Source: Actinomadura sp. WMMA1423
GTDB taxonomy: Bacteria > Actinomycetota > Actinomycetes > Streptosporangiales > Streptosporangiaceae
Length of the DNA stretch: 64,000 nt
Reading direction: 5' to 3'
NCBI RefSeq assembly: GCF_006547145.1
Contig: NZ_CP041244.1
Coordinates: forward strand, 4,216,001 to 4,280,000
Shown: positions 35,554 to 44,065 of the stretch, one piece after another
How the letters are laid out: each line of letters begins with the position of its first letter
Position numbering within the stretch: position 1 is the first letter of the stretch
Notes under the pieces: model-generated
What the model saw: only the letters and a program-made list of their open reading frames with translations
Told to the model about the DNA's origin: nothing
Database searches by the model: none
Translations under genes and position numbers: made by a program

Positions 35554-38500
35554 ATGAGCGAGCCGGCGGAGCGCCCCGGCCTTCATGCCCATGCCTCCGG
35601 AGACGGCCGGGTGTACCAGGCCGGCCGCGACCAGCACTTCCACTACCAGGACGGTGTCCGGCGGCGGCGCCGGGCGAGGGCCGGCGAGGTGGCGGACGAG
35701 TGCCCCTACCCGGGGCTGGCCGCGTTCGGTCCGGGGCAGGCCCGGTGGTTCTTCGGACGGGACGGGCTGCTCGCGACGCTGACCGCGCGGCTCGACGACC
35801 ACGCCCGCCGCGGGGGCCTGCTGATGGTGGTCGCCCCGTCGGGAGCGGGGAAGTCGTCGCTGCTCCGGGCCGGGCTGGTGCCCGCGCTGGAGGACGGAGC
35901 GCTTCCGGGATCACGGCACCGGCCCTGCCGGCTCCTCACCCCCACCGCGGACCCGGTGGCGGTCCTGACGGCTCATCTCGCGGCGGCGGCCGGTGTCGCG
36001 GCGCCCGAGATGGCCGAGGCGACGGCGGGCGGGCCGGAGCCCACGGCGGCGGCGCTGCGCGCGGCGACCCGCGTCGAGGGCTCCGGTGACGGACCGCGCC
36101 TCGTCCTGGTCATCGACCAGTTCGAGGAGCTGTTCACCCAGTGCGCGGACGAGTCCGAGCGGCGCCGCTTCGTCGATTTGATCTCGGGTCTCGCCGACGC
36201 GGACACCGCCGGCGAGCCACCGGCGGCGCTGGTCGTCTGCGGGCTGCGCTCGGACTTCTACACGCCGTGCGCGGACCATCCGCGCCTGCGCGCCGCGCTC
36301 CAGGACGGCCAGGTCCTCGTCGGGCCGATGACCCGCGACGAGCTCACCGAGGCCATCCGGTTCCCGGCCCAGGACGTCGGGCTGGAGGTCGAACCCGGGC
36401 TGGTCGAGCTGCTCCTGCGCGATCTCGGGGCCGACGAGCACCGCGGGTACGAGGCCGGGCGCCTGCCGCTGCTGGCGCACGCCCTGCGGACCACGTGGCA
36501 GCAGCGGCACGGCCACGTGCTGGCCGTCGACGGCTACCGCGCCACCGGCGGCATCCACCAGGCCGTGGCGACCACCGCGGAGCAGATCTTCAACCGCCTC
36601 GACGAGGACGGCCGGCGGATCGCGCCCCTGCTGTTCCCGCGGCTGCTCATCATCGGCGACGGGACCGAGGACGTCAGGCGGCGCGTCGCCCGCGCGGAGC
36701 TCCTCGGGGAAGGGCCCGACTCCGCCGCGAGGCGCGCGCTCGTGGACGCGTTCACCCGCGGACGCCTGCTCACGCAGGACCAGGACACGGTCGAGATCAC
36801 CCACGAGGCGCTGCTGCGCGCCTGGCCGCGCCTGCGCGCCTGGATCGACGACGACCGCGCCGGCCTGCTCGTCCGGCAGCATCTCCTCGACGCGGCGCGG
36901 CAGTGGCACCGCGACGGCCGCGACCCGGCCGGGTTGTACCGGGGAAGCCGGCTGGCCGTCGCGCGCGAGTGGGCCGGCCGCGACACGGCCGCCGACCGCC
37001 TCGATCCCCTCGCACGCGAGTTCCTCCAGGCCGCGATCCTCCTGGAAGACGGCGAGAGGCGCGCGCTCGCGCGCAGGAACCGCCGCCTGCGCGTGGTCAC
37101 CGCCGCGCTGGCGACCCTGCTCGCGGTCGCCGCGGTCACCGCGGGGCTCGCCGTCGACCAGCGGAGGAACGCCGCGGCGAACGCCCGGGTCGCGACCTCC
37201 CGCGAACTCGCCGCCCGCAGCTCGCTCGCGGACCGGCCGGAGGCGGCCATGCTCCTCGCCGCGGCCGCGCACCGGCAGGCCGACACCACCGAGGCCCGCA
37301 GCGCCCTGCTCAGCGCCGGCACCCAGGGCTTCGCGGGCGAGCTGCGCGGCGCCGAGTACGCGATCACCTCGATCGCCTACTCGCCGGACGGGCGTGCGAT
37401 CGCGGCGGCCTCCGCCGACATCGCCGGAGCCGACCAGAACCAGGTCCGGCCGGCGCACGGGAGCCTGATCCGCTGGGACGCCGCCGGTGGAGGGCGGCCC
37501 GTCCACGTGCCCCTCGCGCGCCGGATCCCGCTCGGTGTCGCGTTCAGCCCGGACGGGCGGCTGCTGGCCTCGGTCGAGGGGGACTCCGGCAGGACCGTCG
37601 TCACCCTCCGCGACCCCTCGACCCTCGCGCCGATCACCGAACTCGACGACGGGCCGACCTCCAAGGGCGCGGTCGTCCCGCACCTCGCCTTCAGCCGGGA
37701 CGGCCGGGTCCTCGCCGCTTCCGGCGACCACGCGGTTCGGATGTGGGACGCGGCCACCCACGAGCGGCTGGCCACGATCTCCACCGGCCGCGCCGGCCCG
37801 ACCGCCTTCGACCTGGCCCCGGACGGGCGGCACTTCGTCACCGGCGGCACGGACGGCACGATCCGCCTCTGGGACGCGCGGACACGGAAGGCGGCGACCC
37901 TCCCCGGACGCGGCTGGAACCTCGCCGACGTCCGGTACAGCCCCGACGGGCGCGCCATCGCCACCGCCGACAAGGTCCACCCCGTGGTCCTCTGGGACAC
38001 CGCCGCCCGCCGGGCTCTGCGGCCGTTGACAGGGCTCCCGGGTCCGGGCGCCGCCGTCGCGTTCAGCGGCGACGGGGCCATGCTCGCGACCGACACCAAC
38101 GACGGCAAGGTCCAGCTGTGGGACACCGCCACCGGCCTTCCGCTCGCCCAGCTGACCGGACACCAGGGCGGGTTGAACACGGTGGCCTTCCAGCCGCAGG
38201 GGCACACGCTCGCGTCGGCGGGGATGGACCAGACCGTCCGCCTCTGGAGCCTGGACCGCTCGGTTCTCACGGTGCACCCCTCGAACTCGGTGAACTCGGT
38301 CGCCTACAGCCCGGACGGCCGCACGCTCGCCGCCGGCACCGACGGGACCGTCCGGCTGTGGGACACCGCCACCGGCCGCATGACCCCGATCCCCGCCCCC
38401 GCGGGTCCCGCCAACGCGATCGCCTTCAGTCCGAGCGGATCCGTCCTCGCCGCGGGCGCCGGTCAGAACGTCCTGCTGTGGGACACCGCGCACCGCCGCC

Positions 38501-39300
38501 CGATCACCCGGCTCCCGGCGCGGCCGGGCCTGCCGGTCCAGGGGCTGGCGTTCAGCCCGGACGGGAGGACTCTGGCCACGGTCAGCGGTGACGCGGGAGC
38601 CGCCGGAGCGCTGGGAGGGCGCCTGCAACTCTGGGACGTGGGCTCCGGCCGGAACCTCGCCGCCCTCGCCCCGCCGGGGATGGACAGAGGGCAGGTCGGC
38701 GGAACCCTCCTGACGGTCGCCTTCAGTCCGGACGGTCGCACGCTCGCCACCGGTGACGCCTCCGGCTTCGTCCGCTTCTGGGACGTCGCGGCGCGGCGCG
38801 TCGTCGACGAGTTCTGGAACGGCGCCGCCGGAAGCGTCCTCGCGCTCGCGTTCAGCCCGGACGGCCGCACGCTCGCCACCGGCGGCCAGAACCAGATCGT
38901 CCGCCTGTGGGACGCCCGCACCCACCGGCGGATCGCCGAACTGACCGGGCACACGGGCATCGTCTGGCGGCTGGCGTTCGACCGGGACGGCACGAGCCTC
39001 GCCACGGCCGGATTCGACGGCTCGGTCCGGCTCTGGGACGTCGCCGCCCGGCGGCTGACCGCCGTCCTGACGAGCCCGAGCCCTTCCATCCTCGGCACCC
39101 CGCCGCAGGTCTTCGCGGTCGGGTTCAGCCCGGACGGCGGCACGGTCGCGGCCGGGCGGGCCAACGGGACGATCCTGCGCTGGGACGTCGACCCCTCCCG
39201 CGTCGCCGCTCGCATCTGCCGGGAGATCCGGCAGAGCTACCGGCCGGATGAGCTACCGCGGATCGCTCCCGAACTGGCGGACCGCCGCCCCTGCGGATGA
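35554..39300 (+). CDS. STAND NTPase with WD40 propellers and amyloid-like N-terminal motif
   Basis: A 1248-residue signalling NTPase. Residues 16-34 read GDGRVYQAGRDQHFHYQDG, a Gln/Gly motif resembling RHIM-like bacterial amyloid signalling motifs. The nSTAND ATPase follows: FFGRDGLLATL at 66-76, Walker A APSGAGKSS at 94-102, Walker B VLVIDQFEELF near 185 and a winged-helix region to about 500. One membrane helix lies near 512-535. From about 600 to 1230 I count 14 WD40 repeats (SPDGRTLATG...VRLWD), enough for two seven-bladed propellers, the probable sensor. No effector domain is fused, so signalling likely recruits another protein through the N-terminal motif. It converges with the Hsp70-like gene. 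Confidence 0.88.
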   Translation: MSEPAERPGLHAHASGDGRVYQAGRDQHFHYQDGVRRRRRARAGEVADECPYPGLAAFGPGQARWFFGRDGLLATLTARLDDHARRGGLLMVVAPSGAGKSSLLRAGLVPALEDGALPGSRHRPCRLLTPTADPVAVLTAHLAAAAGVAAPEMAEATAGGPEPTAAALRAATRVEGSGDGPRLVLVIDQFEELFTQCADESERRRFVDLISGLADADTAGEPPAALVVCGLRSDFYTPCADHPRLRAALQDGQVLVGPMTRDELTEAIRFPAQDVGLEVEPGLVELLLRDLGADEHRGYEAGRLPLLAHALRTTWQQRHGHVLAVDGYRATGGIHQAVATTAEQIFNRLDEDGRRIAPLLFPRLLIIGDGTEDVRRRVARAELLGEGPDSAARRALVDAFTRGRLLTQDQDTVEITHEALLRAWPRLRAWIDDDRAGLLVRQHLLDAARQWHRDGRDPAGLYRGSRLAVAREWAGRDTAADRLDPLAREFLQAAILLEDGERRALARRNRRLRVVTAALATLLAVAAVTAGLAVDQRRNAAANARVATSRELAARSSLADRPEAAMLLAAAAHRQADTTEARSALLSAGTQGFAGELRGAEYAITSIAYSPDGRAIAAASADIAGADQNQVRPAHGSLIRWDAAGGGRPVHVPLARRIPLGVAFSPDGRLLASVEGDSGRTVVTLRDPSTLAPITELDDGPTSKGAVVPHLAFSRDGRVLAASGDHAVRMWDAATHERLATISTGRAGPTAFDLAPDGRHFVTGGTDGTIRLWDARTRKAATLPGRGWNLADVRYSPDGRAIATADKVHPVVLWDTAARRALRPLTGLPGPGAAVAFSGDGAMLATDTNDGKVQLWDTATGLPLAQLTGHQGGLNTVAFQPQGHTLASAGMDQTVRLWSLDRSVLTVHPSNSVNSVAYSPDGRTLAAGTDGTVRLWDTATGRMTPIPAPAGPANAIAFSPSGSVLAAGAGQNVLLWDTAHRRPITRLPARPGLPVQGLAFSPDGRTLATVSGDAGAAGALGGRLQLWDVGSGRNLAALAPPGMDRGQVGGTLLTVAFSPDGRTLATGDASGFVRFWDVAARRVVDEFWNGAAGSVLALAFSPDGRTLATGGQNQIVRLWDARTHRRIAELTGHTGIVWRLAFDRDGTSLATAGFDGSVRLWDVAARRLTAVLTSPSPSILGTPPQVFAVGFSPDGGTVAAGRANGTILRWDVDPSRVAARICREIRQSYRPDELPRIAPELADRRPCG

Positions 39301-39331
39301 TCGCTGCACCCGCCTGGACGGGTGCCGGGGT

Positions 39332-41290
39332 TCAGCCGGTGAAGCGGGCGGTGTAGGTGGTGTTGGTGCCGACGGCCTGGCAAGGGCCGCTGTAGCCGTT
39401 GATGTCGAGTTCGCCGCTGGGCGAACCGCCGGAGAAGTCCACCCTCATGCTGCCGGAGACCGGCTGGTAGAGGCAGGAGTAGATGTAGTCGCCCGAGGCG
39501 GTGAACTGGTTGAGGCCCGCCGCGGCGATCCGCGCGTCCGGCCGGACGGTGACGGTGTCGCCGGAGATTTCGACGGTGGTCATGTCGATCTGGGCGCCGC
39601 GTTCGGGGAAGCAGGCGGTGTTGGTGCCGAACCAGATCGCACCCACCTCGGGCGTCCCGGCCGGGAAGCCGGAGCGCAGGCACACCTCGACGGGATTGAC
39701 GCCGTTGGTCGTGCCGACCCGCGCGACCGTCGGCATCACCTGGAGCCGGGCGGTGCGCTGGAACGACCGGCCGCCGACGGTTCCGCTGAGGCTCACCGAA
39801 TACGTGCCGGCCGGGATGCCCGGCTCGCCTTCGGGGGTCGGCGACTCCTCGGGCGGGCTCGACGACTGCGGCGGGGAGGGGCTGTCGATGACCGTGATCG
39901 CCGGCGACGGGGCGGGCGTCTCGGGCGGGGCGGCCGGTACCTGGGGCGCGGGGGTGGTGACCGAGGAGGCACCGGTGTTCTCGGACGGGTTCAGCTGGGA
40001 GCGGAGGAGCAGGCTGCCCGCGACGACGGCGGCCGTCACGGGGATCATCGCCAGGGCGAGCAGGTGCGGGGTTCTGAGGCGCGGGCCGGACCGGTCGGCG
40101 GACCGAGCGGGATGGCCTGCGCCGGGCCCGGCGCCCGCGGCGGGCAGGGCCGGTCGCGCGGGCGCCGGAGGCGCGGGGGCCAGGGCCGCGGGTGCCTGCT
40201 GCAAGGGTGTGGGCGGTGCGGCGGGGAGTCCCGGCGCGGCCGATGAAGCCTGCGCGCTCCGCCCGTAGGCCCGCAGAGCACCGAGGGCGAAGACGGCCTT
40301 GGGGTCGGCCGTCGTGGTGGGCGCCCGGCCCAGCCTTTCGGCGACGAGGTCGGCGATCCTGGGCATCCGGGTCGCGCCCCCGGCCAGGTAGACGGCCGCC
40401 AGGTCGTCCGGGGAGAGGCCCGCGCCCTCGATGGCGGCCGAGAGCTCGTCGACGGTCCAGCGCAGCATCCGGTCGGTCGCGTCCTCGAACTCGGTGCGCG
40501 TGACCGTGATCGCTTCGGGGAGGCCGTCGAGCCGGAGCGACGCGGTGACGTTCCCGGAGAGCTCGTGCTTGGCCTCCACGACCTGCTGGCGGACCACTTC
40601 GGAGCCGTTGCGCCGCCGGGTCAGCGCGCCCCAGGCGGCGGCGTCGAGGGCTTCGGCCCGTTCCGCGACGATGCGGTGGAGGGCCTCGTCGAGGTCGCCG
40701 CCTCCGAAGCCCTCGTGCCTCACCGGCCGTCCCAGGATCTCCACCCCCTCCCCGGTCCGGCGCACCACGGTGACGTCGAGGGAGCGTCCGCCGAGGTCGT
40801 AGACCGCGACGCTGCCACCGGGCAGGGGGTCGTGGAAGGCGACGACGGCCTCCGCCTCGGTGAGGAACCACGGCAGCGGCAACCCGGCCTCGGAGGCCGC
40901 CCGGCCCAGCAGCACCGCCTCACGCGAACCCCACGGCGCGGGGTGGGTCAGGACGACGCGGTCGAACCGCTCGACCCCGCGCTGCCGCGCGGCCTCCAGC
41001 GCGATCTGCCGCAGCGGTGCGGCGGCCAGCGTGACGGCCGGCATGTCCCGGTCCGCGACGCGCACGGATTCAGCGGTGACCAGTAATTGCCGGAGGTCCC
41101 GCACGACGCTGCCGGGAAACGCCTCCGCCAGTTGCGCGGCCGGATTCCCCGGGGTGAGCCGCCCGTCGGGCCCGACGAACACCGCGGACGCGACGGGCCC
41201 GCCTCCCGCCGGCTCGTCGAGATCATTTGCACGCGACGCCCCGAGAGCGAACGAGCCGCCGAAGTCGATGGCCAGAACCGGTCGTTTCAT
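39332..41290 (-). CDS. Membrane-anchored Hsp70-like protein with external C-terminal domain
   Basis: A 652-residue protein. Residues 1-345 are an actin/Hsp70 ATPase: phosphate loops LAIDFGGSFALGAS and VAVYDLGGRSLDVTVV, adenosine motif YLAGGATRMPRIADLV. There is no canonical substrate-binding domain. A Pro/Ala-rich linker leads to one membrane helix (about 408-430). Outside follow a Ser/Pro-rich stalk and a beta-rich domain with four well-spaced Cys residues (EVCLRSGFP, NTACFP, YSCLY, GPCQAV), which may form disulfides. The topology suggests transfer of an outside signal to the ATPase or the reverse. It lies between the STAND gene and the second helical-protein/protease module. Confidence 0.85.
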   Translation of the reverse strand: MKRPVLAIDFGGSFALGASRANDLDEPAGGGPVASAVFVGPDGRLTPGNPAAQLAEAFPGSVVRDLRQLLVTAESVRVADRDMPAVTLAAAPLRQIALEAARQRGVERFDRVVLTHPAPWGSREAVLLGRAASEAGLPLPWFLTEAEAVVAFHDPLPGGSVAVYDLGGRSLDVTVVRRTGEGVEILGRPVRHEGFGGGDLDEALHRIVAERAEALDAAAWGALTRRRNGSEVVRQQVVEAKHELSGNVTASLRLDGLPEAITVTRTEFEDATDRMLRWTVDELSAAIEGAGLSPDDLAAVYLAGGATRMPRIADLVAERLGRAPTTTADPKAVFALGALRAYGRSAQASSAAPGLPAAPPTPLQQAPAALAPAPPAPARPALPAAGAGPGAGHPARSADRSGPRLRTPHLLALAMIPVTAAVVAGSLLLRSQLNPSENTGASSVTTPAPQVPAAPPETPAPSPAITVIDSPSPPQSSSPPEESPTPEGEPGIPAGTYSVSLSGTVGGRSFQRTARLQVMPTVARVGTTNGVNPVEVCLRSGFPAGTPEVGAIWFGTNTACFPERGAQIDMTTVEISGDTVTVRPDARIAAAGLNQFTASGDYIYSCLYQPVSGSMRVDFSGGSPSGELDINGYSGPCQAVGTNTTYTARFTG

Positions 41291-41492
41291 CGTGCCCCCT
41301 GAATTCCATTGTGGCCGCCGACGATACGCGCGTCGGAACCCGCAGGCCAGCACTCCGATCACGGCCCGAATTCTCCGCGCATTATGTGTCGGCTCAAATA
41401 CGATGATCTGCGTTCCGGTGCCGGACCGCGTGACATGATTCGACTCGGACCGCGGGTCGAATGGGCGGTCCCGCACGCCGAAAGGATCTCCG

Positions 41493-42131
41493 ATGGACGC
41501 CGTCGCGGACTGGACGACGAGGATCGCGGAACGGGTCGCCCCGGACGAGGCCGACTTCGCCGCCGAGGTGGGGAGGGCCTACGCGTCCGGCGGGAAGTCC
41601 CGCGCCGCGCTGTTCCCCCGGCCCGGCGCCGAGCCCGGCGGCTTCGGGCCGGCGGACCTGGTCGGCGACCTGCCGGTCATTCTGCGGGCGCTGGCCGACT
41701 CCGCGGAAAGCCTGCGGCACCTTCTCGCGACGAAGGAACTGGGAAACGTCGTCGCCATCGTCACCCTCGCCGTCGCGGCGCGGCAGTCGAGGTCCGGTGC
41801 CCGGAAACAGGACGGCGGCGGCCGCACGGCAGGAAAAGGGGATGGCGGCACCGGGAACGGCGGGAAAGTCAACCGGGAAAACCCGGATATCCGTCCCCCG
41901 GACGGCGCGGCGAAGGAACTCGCCGGAGGCGGCGGTGGAAGCGGCACCGGAAGCGCCGCACCGGAAGCGAAGGCGCTGGAATCGGCCCACCGCGAATTAG
42001 CCGACCGGCTGGCGAACGACGGAATTCTCCGCCCGCACGCGGAACTGATCGCCTACCGGCTTCTGCTGGAGTTCCTGTCCGACCCCGGAGGCGGCGAGGA
42101 GTTCCTCCGCCGGCTGAGAGGCGAGCCGTAG
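41493..42131 (+). CDS. Hypothetical helical protein next to membrane protease (second copy type)
   Basis: An unrecognised 212-residue product in three parts. Residues 1-95 are helical (DFAAEVGRAYASGGKSRAAL, then LPVILRALADSAESLRHLL and ELGNVVAIVTLAVAAR). Residues 96-155 are a Gly/Asn/Lys-rich linker. The C-terminus (156-212) is helical and ends HAELIAYRLLLEFLSD, resembling the end of the protein at 5250. Both precede an M48-like membrane protease by a few bases at most. This suggests a conserved two-component module. The 202 bases upstream separate it from the divergent Hsp70-like gene and probably hold both promoters. Confidence 0.72.
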   Translation: MDAVADWTTRIAERVAPDEADFAAEVGRAYASGGKSRAALFPRPGAEPGGFGPADLVGDLPVILRALADSAESLRHLLATKELGNVVAIVTLAVAARQSRSGARKQDGGGRTAGKGDGGTGNGGKVNRENPDIRPPDGAAKELAGGGGGSGTGSAAPEAKALESAHRELADRLANDGILRPHAELIAYRLLLEFLSDPGGGEEFLRRLRGEP

Positions 42132-42133
42132 GC

Positions 42134-43360
42134 ATGAGGCGCGCGGCGCCCGGCGGGATCCTCCCCCCGTGGATCTGGCTGTTCCTCGTCCTCTACCTCG
42201 CCTGGGGGCTCCGGGGCCAGGTTGCGGGCATCCGCCGGTGGATCGACGCCTTCAGCGGAGACGGCGACTACGCGCCCCTGGTCGGGCGCACGTCGCTGGT
42301 CCTGCTGAGACTGCTCGTGGTGGTGGAGCTGCTGCCCGTCGCGATGCTGGTGGCGGGCATCCTCAGCGTGGGCTTCCCCGCCCTCAGGGCCCGCTGGGTG
42401 GAGCGGAGCCTACGACTCGTGCCCGCCGACGGCCGTCCCGTCACCGCCGAGATGCAGCGGTTCGTCGACGGCTACGCGCCCGGCACCGAGCTGCGCTTCA
42501 CCGTGAGCGGCCGGCGGCTCGCGCGCGCCTACCCGGCGGGATGGCGGCGCGCGCGCATCGCCGTCTTCCTGCCGCTGGTCCATCTGTGGCGCAAGGACCG
42601 GCGGACCGCCCAGGCGGTGCTCCTGCACGAGGTCGCCCACGTCCGTCAGGGCGACCACCTGGTGGTCGGCCTGGGCAGCCCCTTCGTCTGGGTCGTCCGG
42701 ACCTGGGCACCGGTCTTCGTGCTGCTGGGCCTGCTGCCCGTCCTGGTCTACTTCCTGGTCGCGCCGCACGCCCTCGCCGCGGCGATCGGCGCCCAGCTCG
42801 TGCTGGTGTCGACCCGGCCGCTGCGGGTCCTGATCCTGCCGGTCGCCGCGCTGTGGCTGTCGGAGATCAGCGCCGACCGGCTGCCCGTCCAGATTCTCGG
42901 CCCGGACGACCTGCGCCGCGCGCTGGCGGCGGCCGGCGGGCGCGGCACGCTCCGCTCGCTGCCGTCCCATCCCCCGCGGCTCCTCCGGCGCTGGGCGTCC
43001 GCGCCCCACCCCGCGGGCACGGCGGCGCTGCTCGCCGCGTGGCCGGCCACGATCGTCGTTTCGCTGCTGATCGCGCTGGCCACCGCCGCGCCGGCCTATC
43101 TCCTGATCGGCACGTCGGTCTCCGGCACCGCCGACCGCCTGCTCGCGGGCACCCACGCGCTCCTGGCCGACGCCCGCCTCACGACCGCGGCCGCCGTCGC
43201 GGTGCTGCTCGCCTGGCCGTACCTGGTCCATGCCTGGACGCGGTGGTGGCTCCCCGGCGCGCCCTCGCTGCCGTCCGACGCCCCGCGCGTCTACCAGGCG
43301 GCGGCCCTGTTCCCGGCAGCCCTGTTCCTCGCCTCGTTCCTGCCACTGGCCGCGTCCTGA
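42134..43360 (+). CDS. Membrane zinc metalloprotease, M48/M56-like
   Basis: A 408-residue polytopic membrane protein. Two helices precede a soluble part with the zinc motif HEVAHVRQGD at about residues 166-175, then three to four more helices and a soluble insertion (LPVQILGPDDLRRALAAAGG). It is shorter than the protease at 3190 but similar in plan. The ATG lies two bases after the stop of the helical-protein gene. The neighbours suggest that it is the output protease of a sensing system; the substrate is unknown. Confidence 0.82.
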   Translation: MRRAAPGGILPPWIWLFLVLYLAWGLRGQVAGIRRWIDAFSGDGDYAPLVGRTSLVLLRLLVVVELLPVAMLVAGILSVGFPALRARWVERSLRLVPADGRPVTAEMQRFVDGYAPGTELRFTVSGRRLARAYPAGWRRARIAVFLPLVHLWRKDRRTAQAVLLHEVAHVRQGDHLVVGLGSPFVWVVRTWAPVFVLLGLLPVLVYFLVAPHALAAAIGAQLVLVSTRPLRVLILPVAALWLSEISADRLPVQILGPDDLRRALAAAGGRGTLRSLPSHPPRLLRRWASAPHPAGTAALLAAWPATIVVSLLIALATAAPAYLLIGTSVSGTADRLLAGTHALLADARLTTAAAVAVLLAWPYLVHAWTRWWLPGAPSLPSDAPRVYQAAALFPAALFLASFLPLAAS

Positions 43361-43361
43361 C

Positions 43362-43389
43362 GACCCCGCGACAGGCATCGGCGCGGGTC
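43362..43389. terminator. Hairpin between convergent protease and kdpE genes
   Basis: GACCCCGCG (43362-43370) and CGCGGGTC (43382-43389) can pair with one bulged base around an 11-base loop. The hairpin sits between two convergent stop codons and could terminate both transcripts. No T-run follows, as is common in high-GC genomes. Confidence 0.4.
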
Positions 43390-44065
43390 AGGGCTCGAAG
43401 CGGTAGCCCATCCCGGGCTCAGTGATCAGGTGGCGCGGGCGCGCCGGGTCGGGCTCCAGCTTCCGCCGCAGCTGGGCGAGGTAGACGCGCAGGTAGTTCG
43501 TCTCCTTCTCGTAGGTGGGCCCCCAGACGTCGTGGAGCAGCTGCCGCTGCGCGACGAGCTTTCCGGGGTTGCGGACCAGGACCTCCAGGATGTTCCACTC
43601 GGTGGGGGTCAGCCGGATCTCCCCGCCCGCCCGGATCACCCGCTTTGCCGCCAGGTCGACGGTGAAGGACGCCGTCTCCACCACGGCGGCGGCCTGCTCG
43701 GCGGGGGCCGCGCGCCTGACCGCCGCGCGCAGCCGGGCCAGGAGCTCGTCCATGCCGAACGGCTTGGTGACGTAGTCGTCGGCTCCCGTGTCCAGGGCCT
43801 GGACCTTCTCCCCCGAGGCGTGCCGCGCGGACAGCACGATGATGGGGACGTCCAGCCAGCCGCGCAGCCCCTGGATCACCTCGACGCCGTCCATGTCCGG
43901 CAGCCCGAGATCGAGCACCACCACGTCCGGCGTCCTGCGGGCGGCCAGGTCCAGGGCGGTGCGGCCGTCGGGGGCCGTGTCCACCTCGTAGCCGCGCGTC
44001 TTCAGGTTGATGCGGAGTGCCCGGACGAGTTGCGGCTCGTCCTCGACGAGGAGAATGCGCGTCAC
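43388..44065 (-). CDS. kdpE: KdpE response regulator
   Basis: A 225-residue OmpR-family regulator. The receiver has the phospho-acceptor Asp at residue 52 (VVVLDLGLPDMDG) and the conserved Lys in YVTKPFG near 101. The C-terminal winged helix ends in the KdpE-like TNYLRVYLAQLRRKLEPDP. It activates kdpFABC when potassium is low. The GTG start overlaps the kdpD stop (GTGA). Candidate binding repeats lie upstream of the operon at 51872-51924. Confidence 0.95.
   Translation of the reverse strand: MTRILLVEDEPQLVRALRINLKTRGYEVDTAPDGRTALDLAARRTPDVVVLDLGLPDMDGVEVIQGLRGWLDVPIIVLSARHASGEKVQALDTGADDYVTKPFGMDELLARLRAAVRRAAPAEQAAAVVETASFTVDLAAKRVIRAGGEIRLTPTEWNILEVLVRNPGKLVAQRQLLHDVWGPTYEKETNYLRVYLAQLRRKLEPDPARPRHLITEPGMGYRFEP

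Noticed and set aside
35911-38952. Long open frame antisense to the STAND gene (about 1000 codons)
   Set aside because: It mirrors the third-position GC pattern of the real gene, is Pro/Arg/Gly-rich without any domain, and the opposite strand has clear Walker and WD40 motifs.
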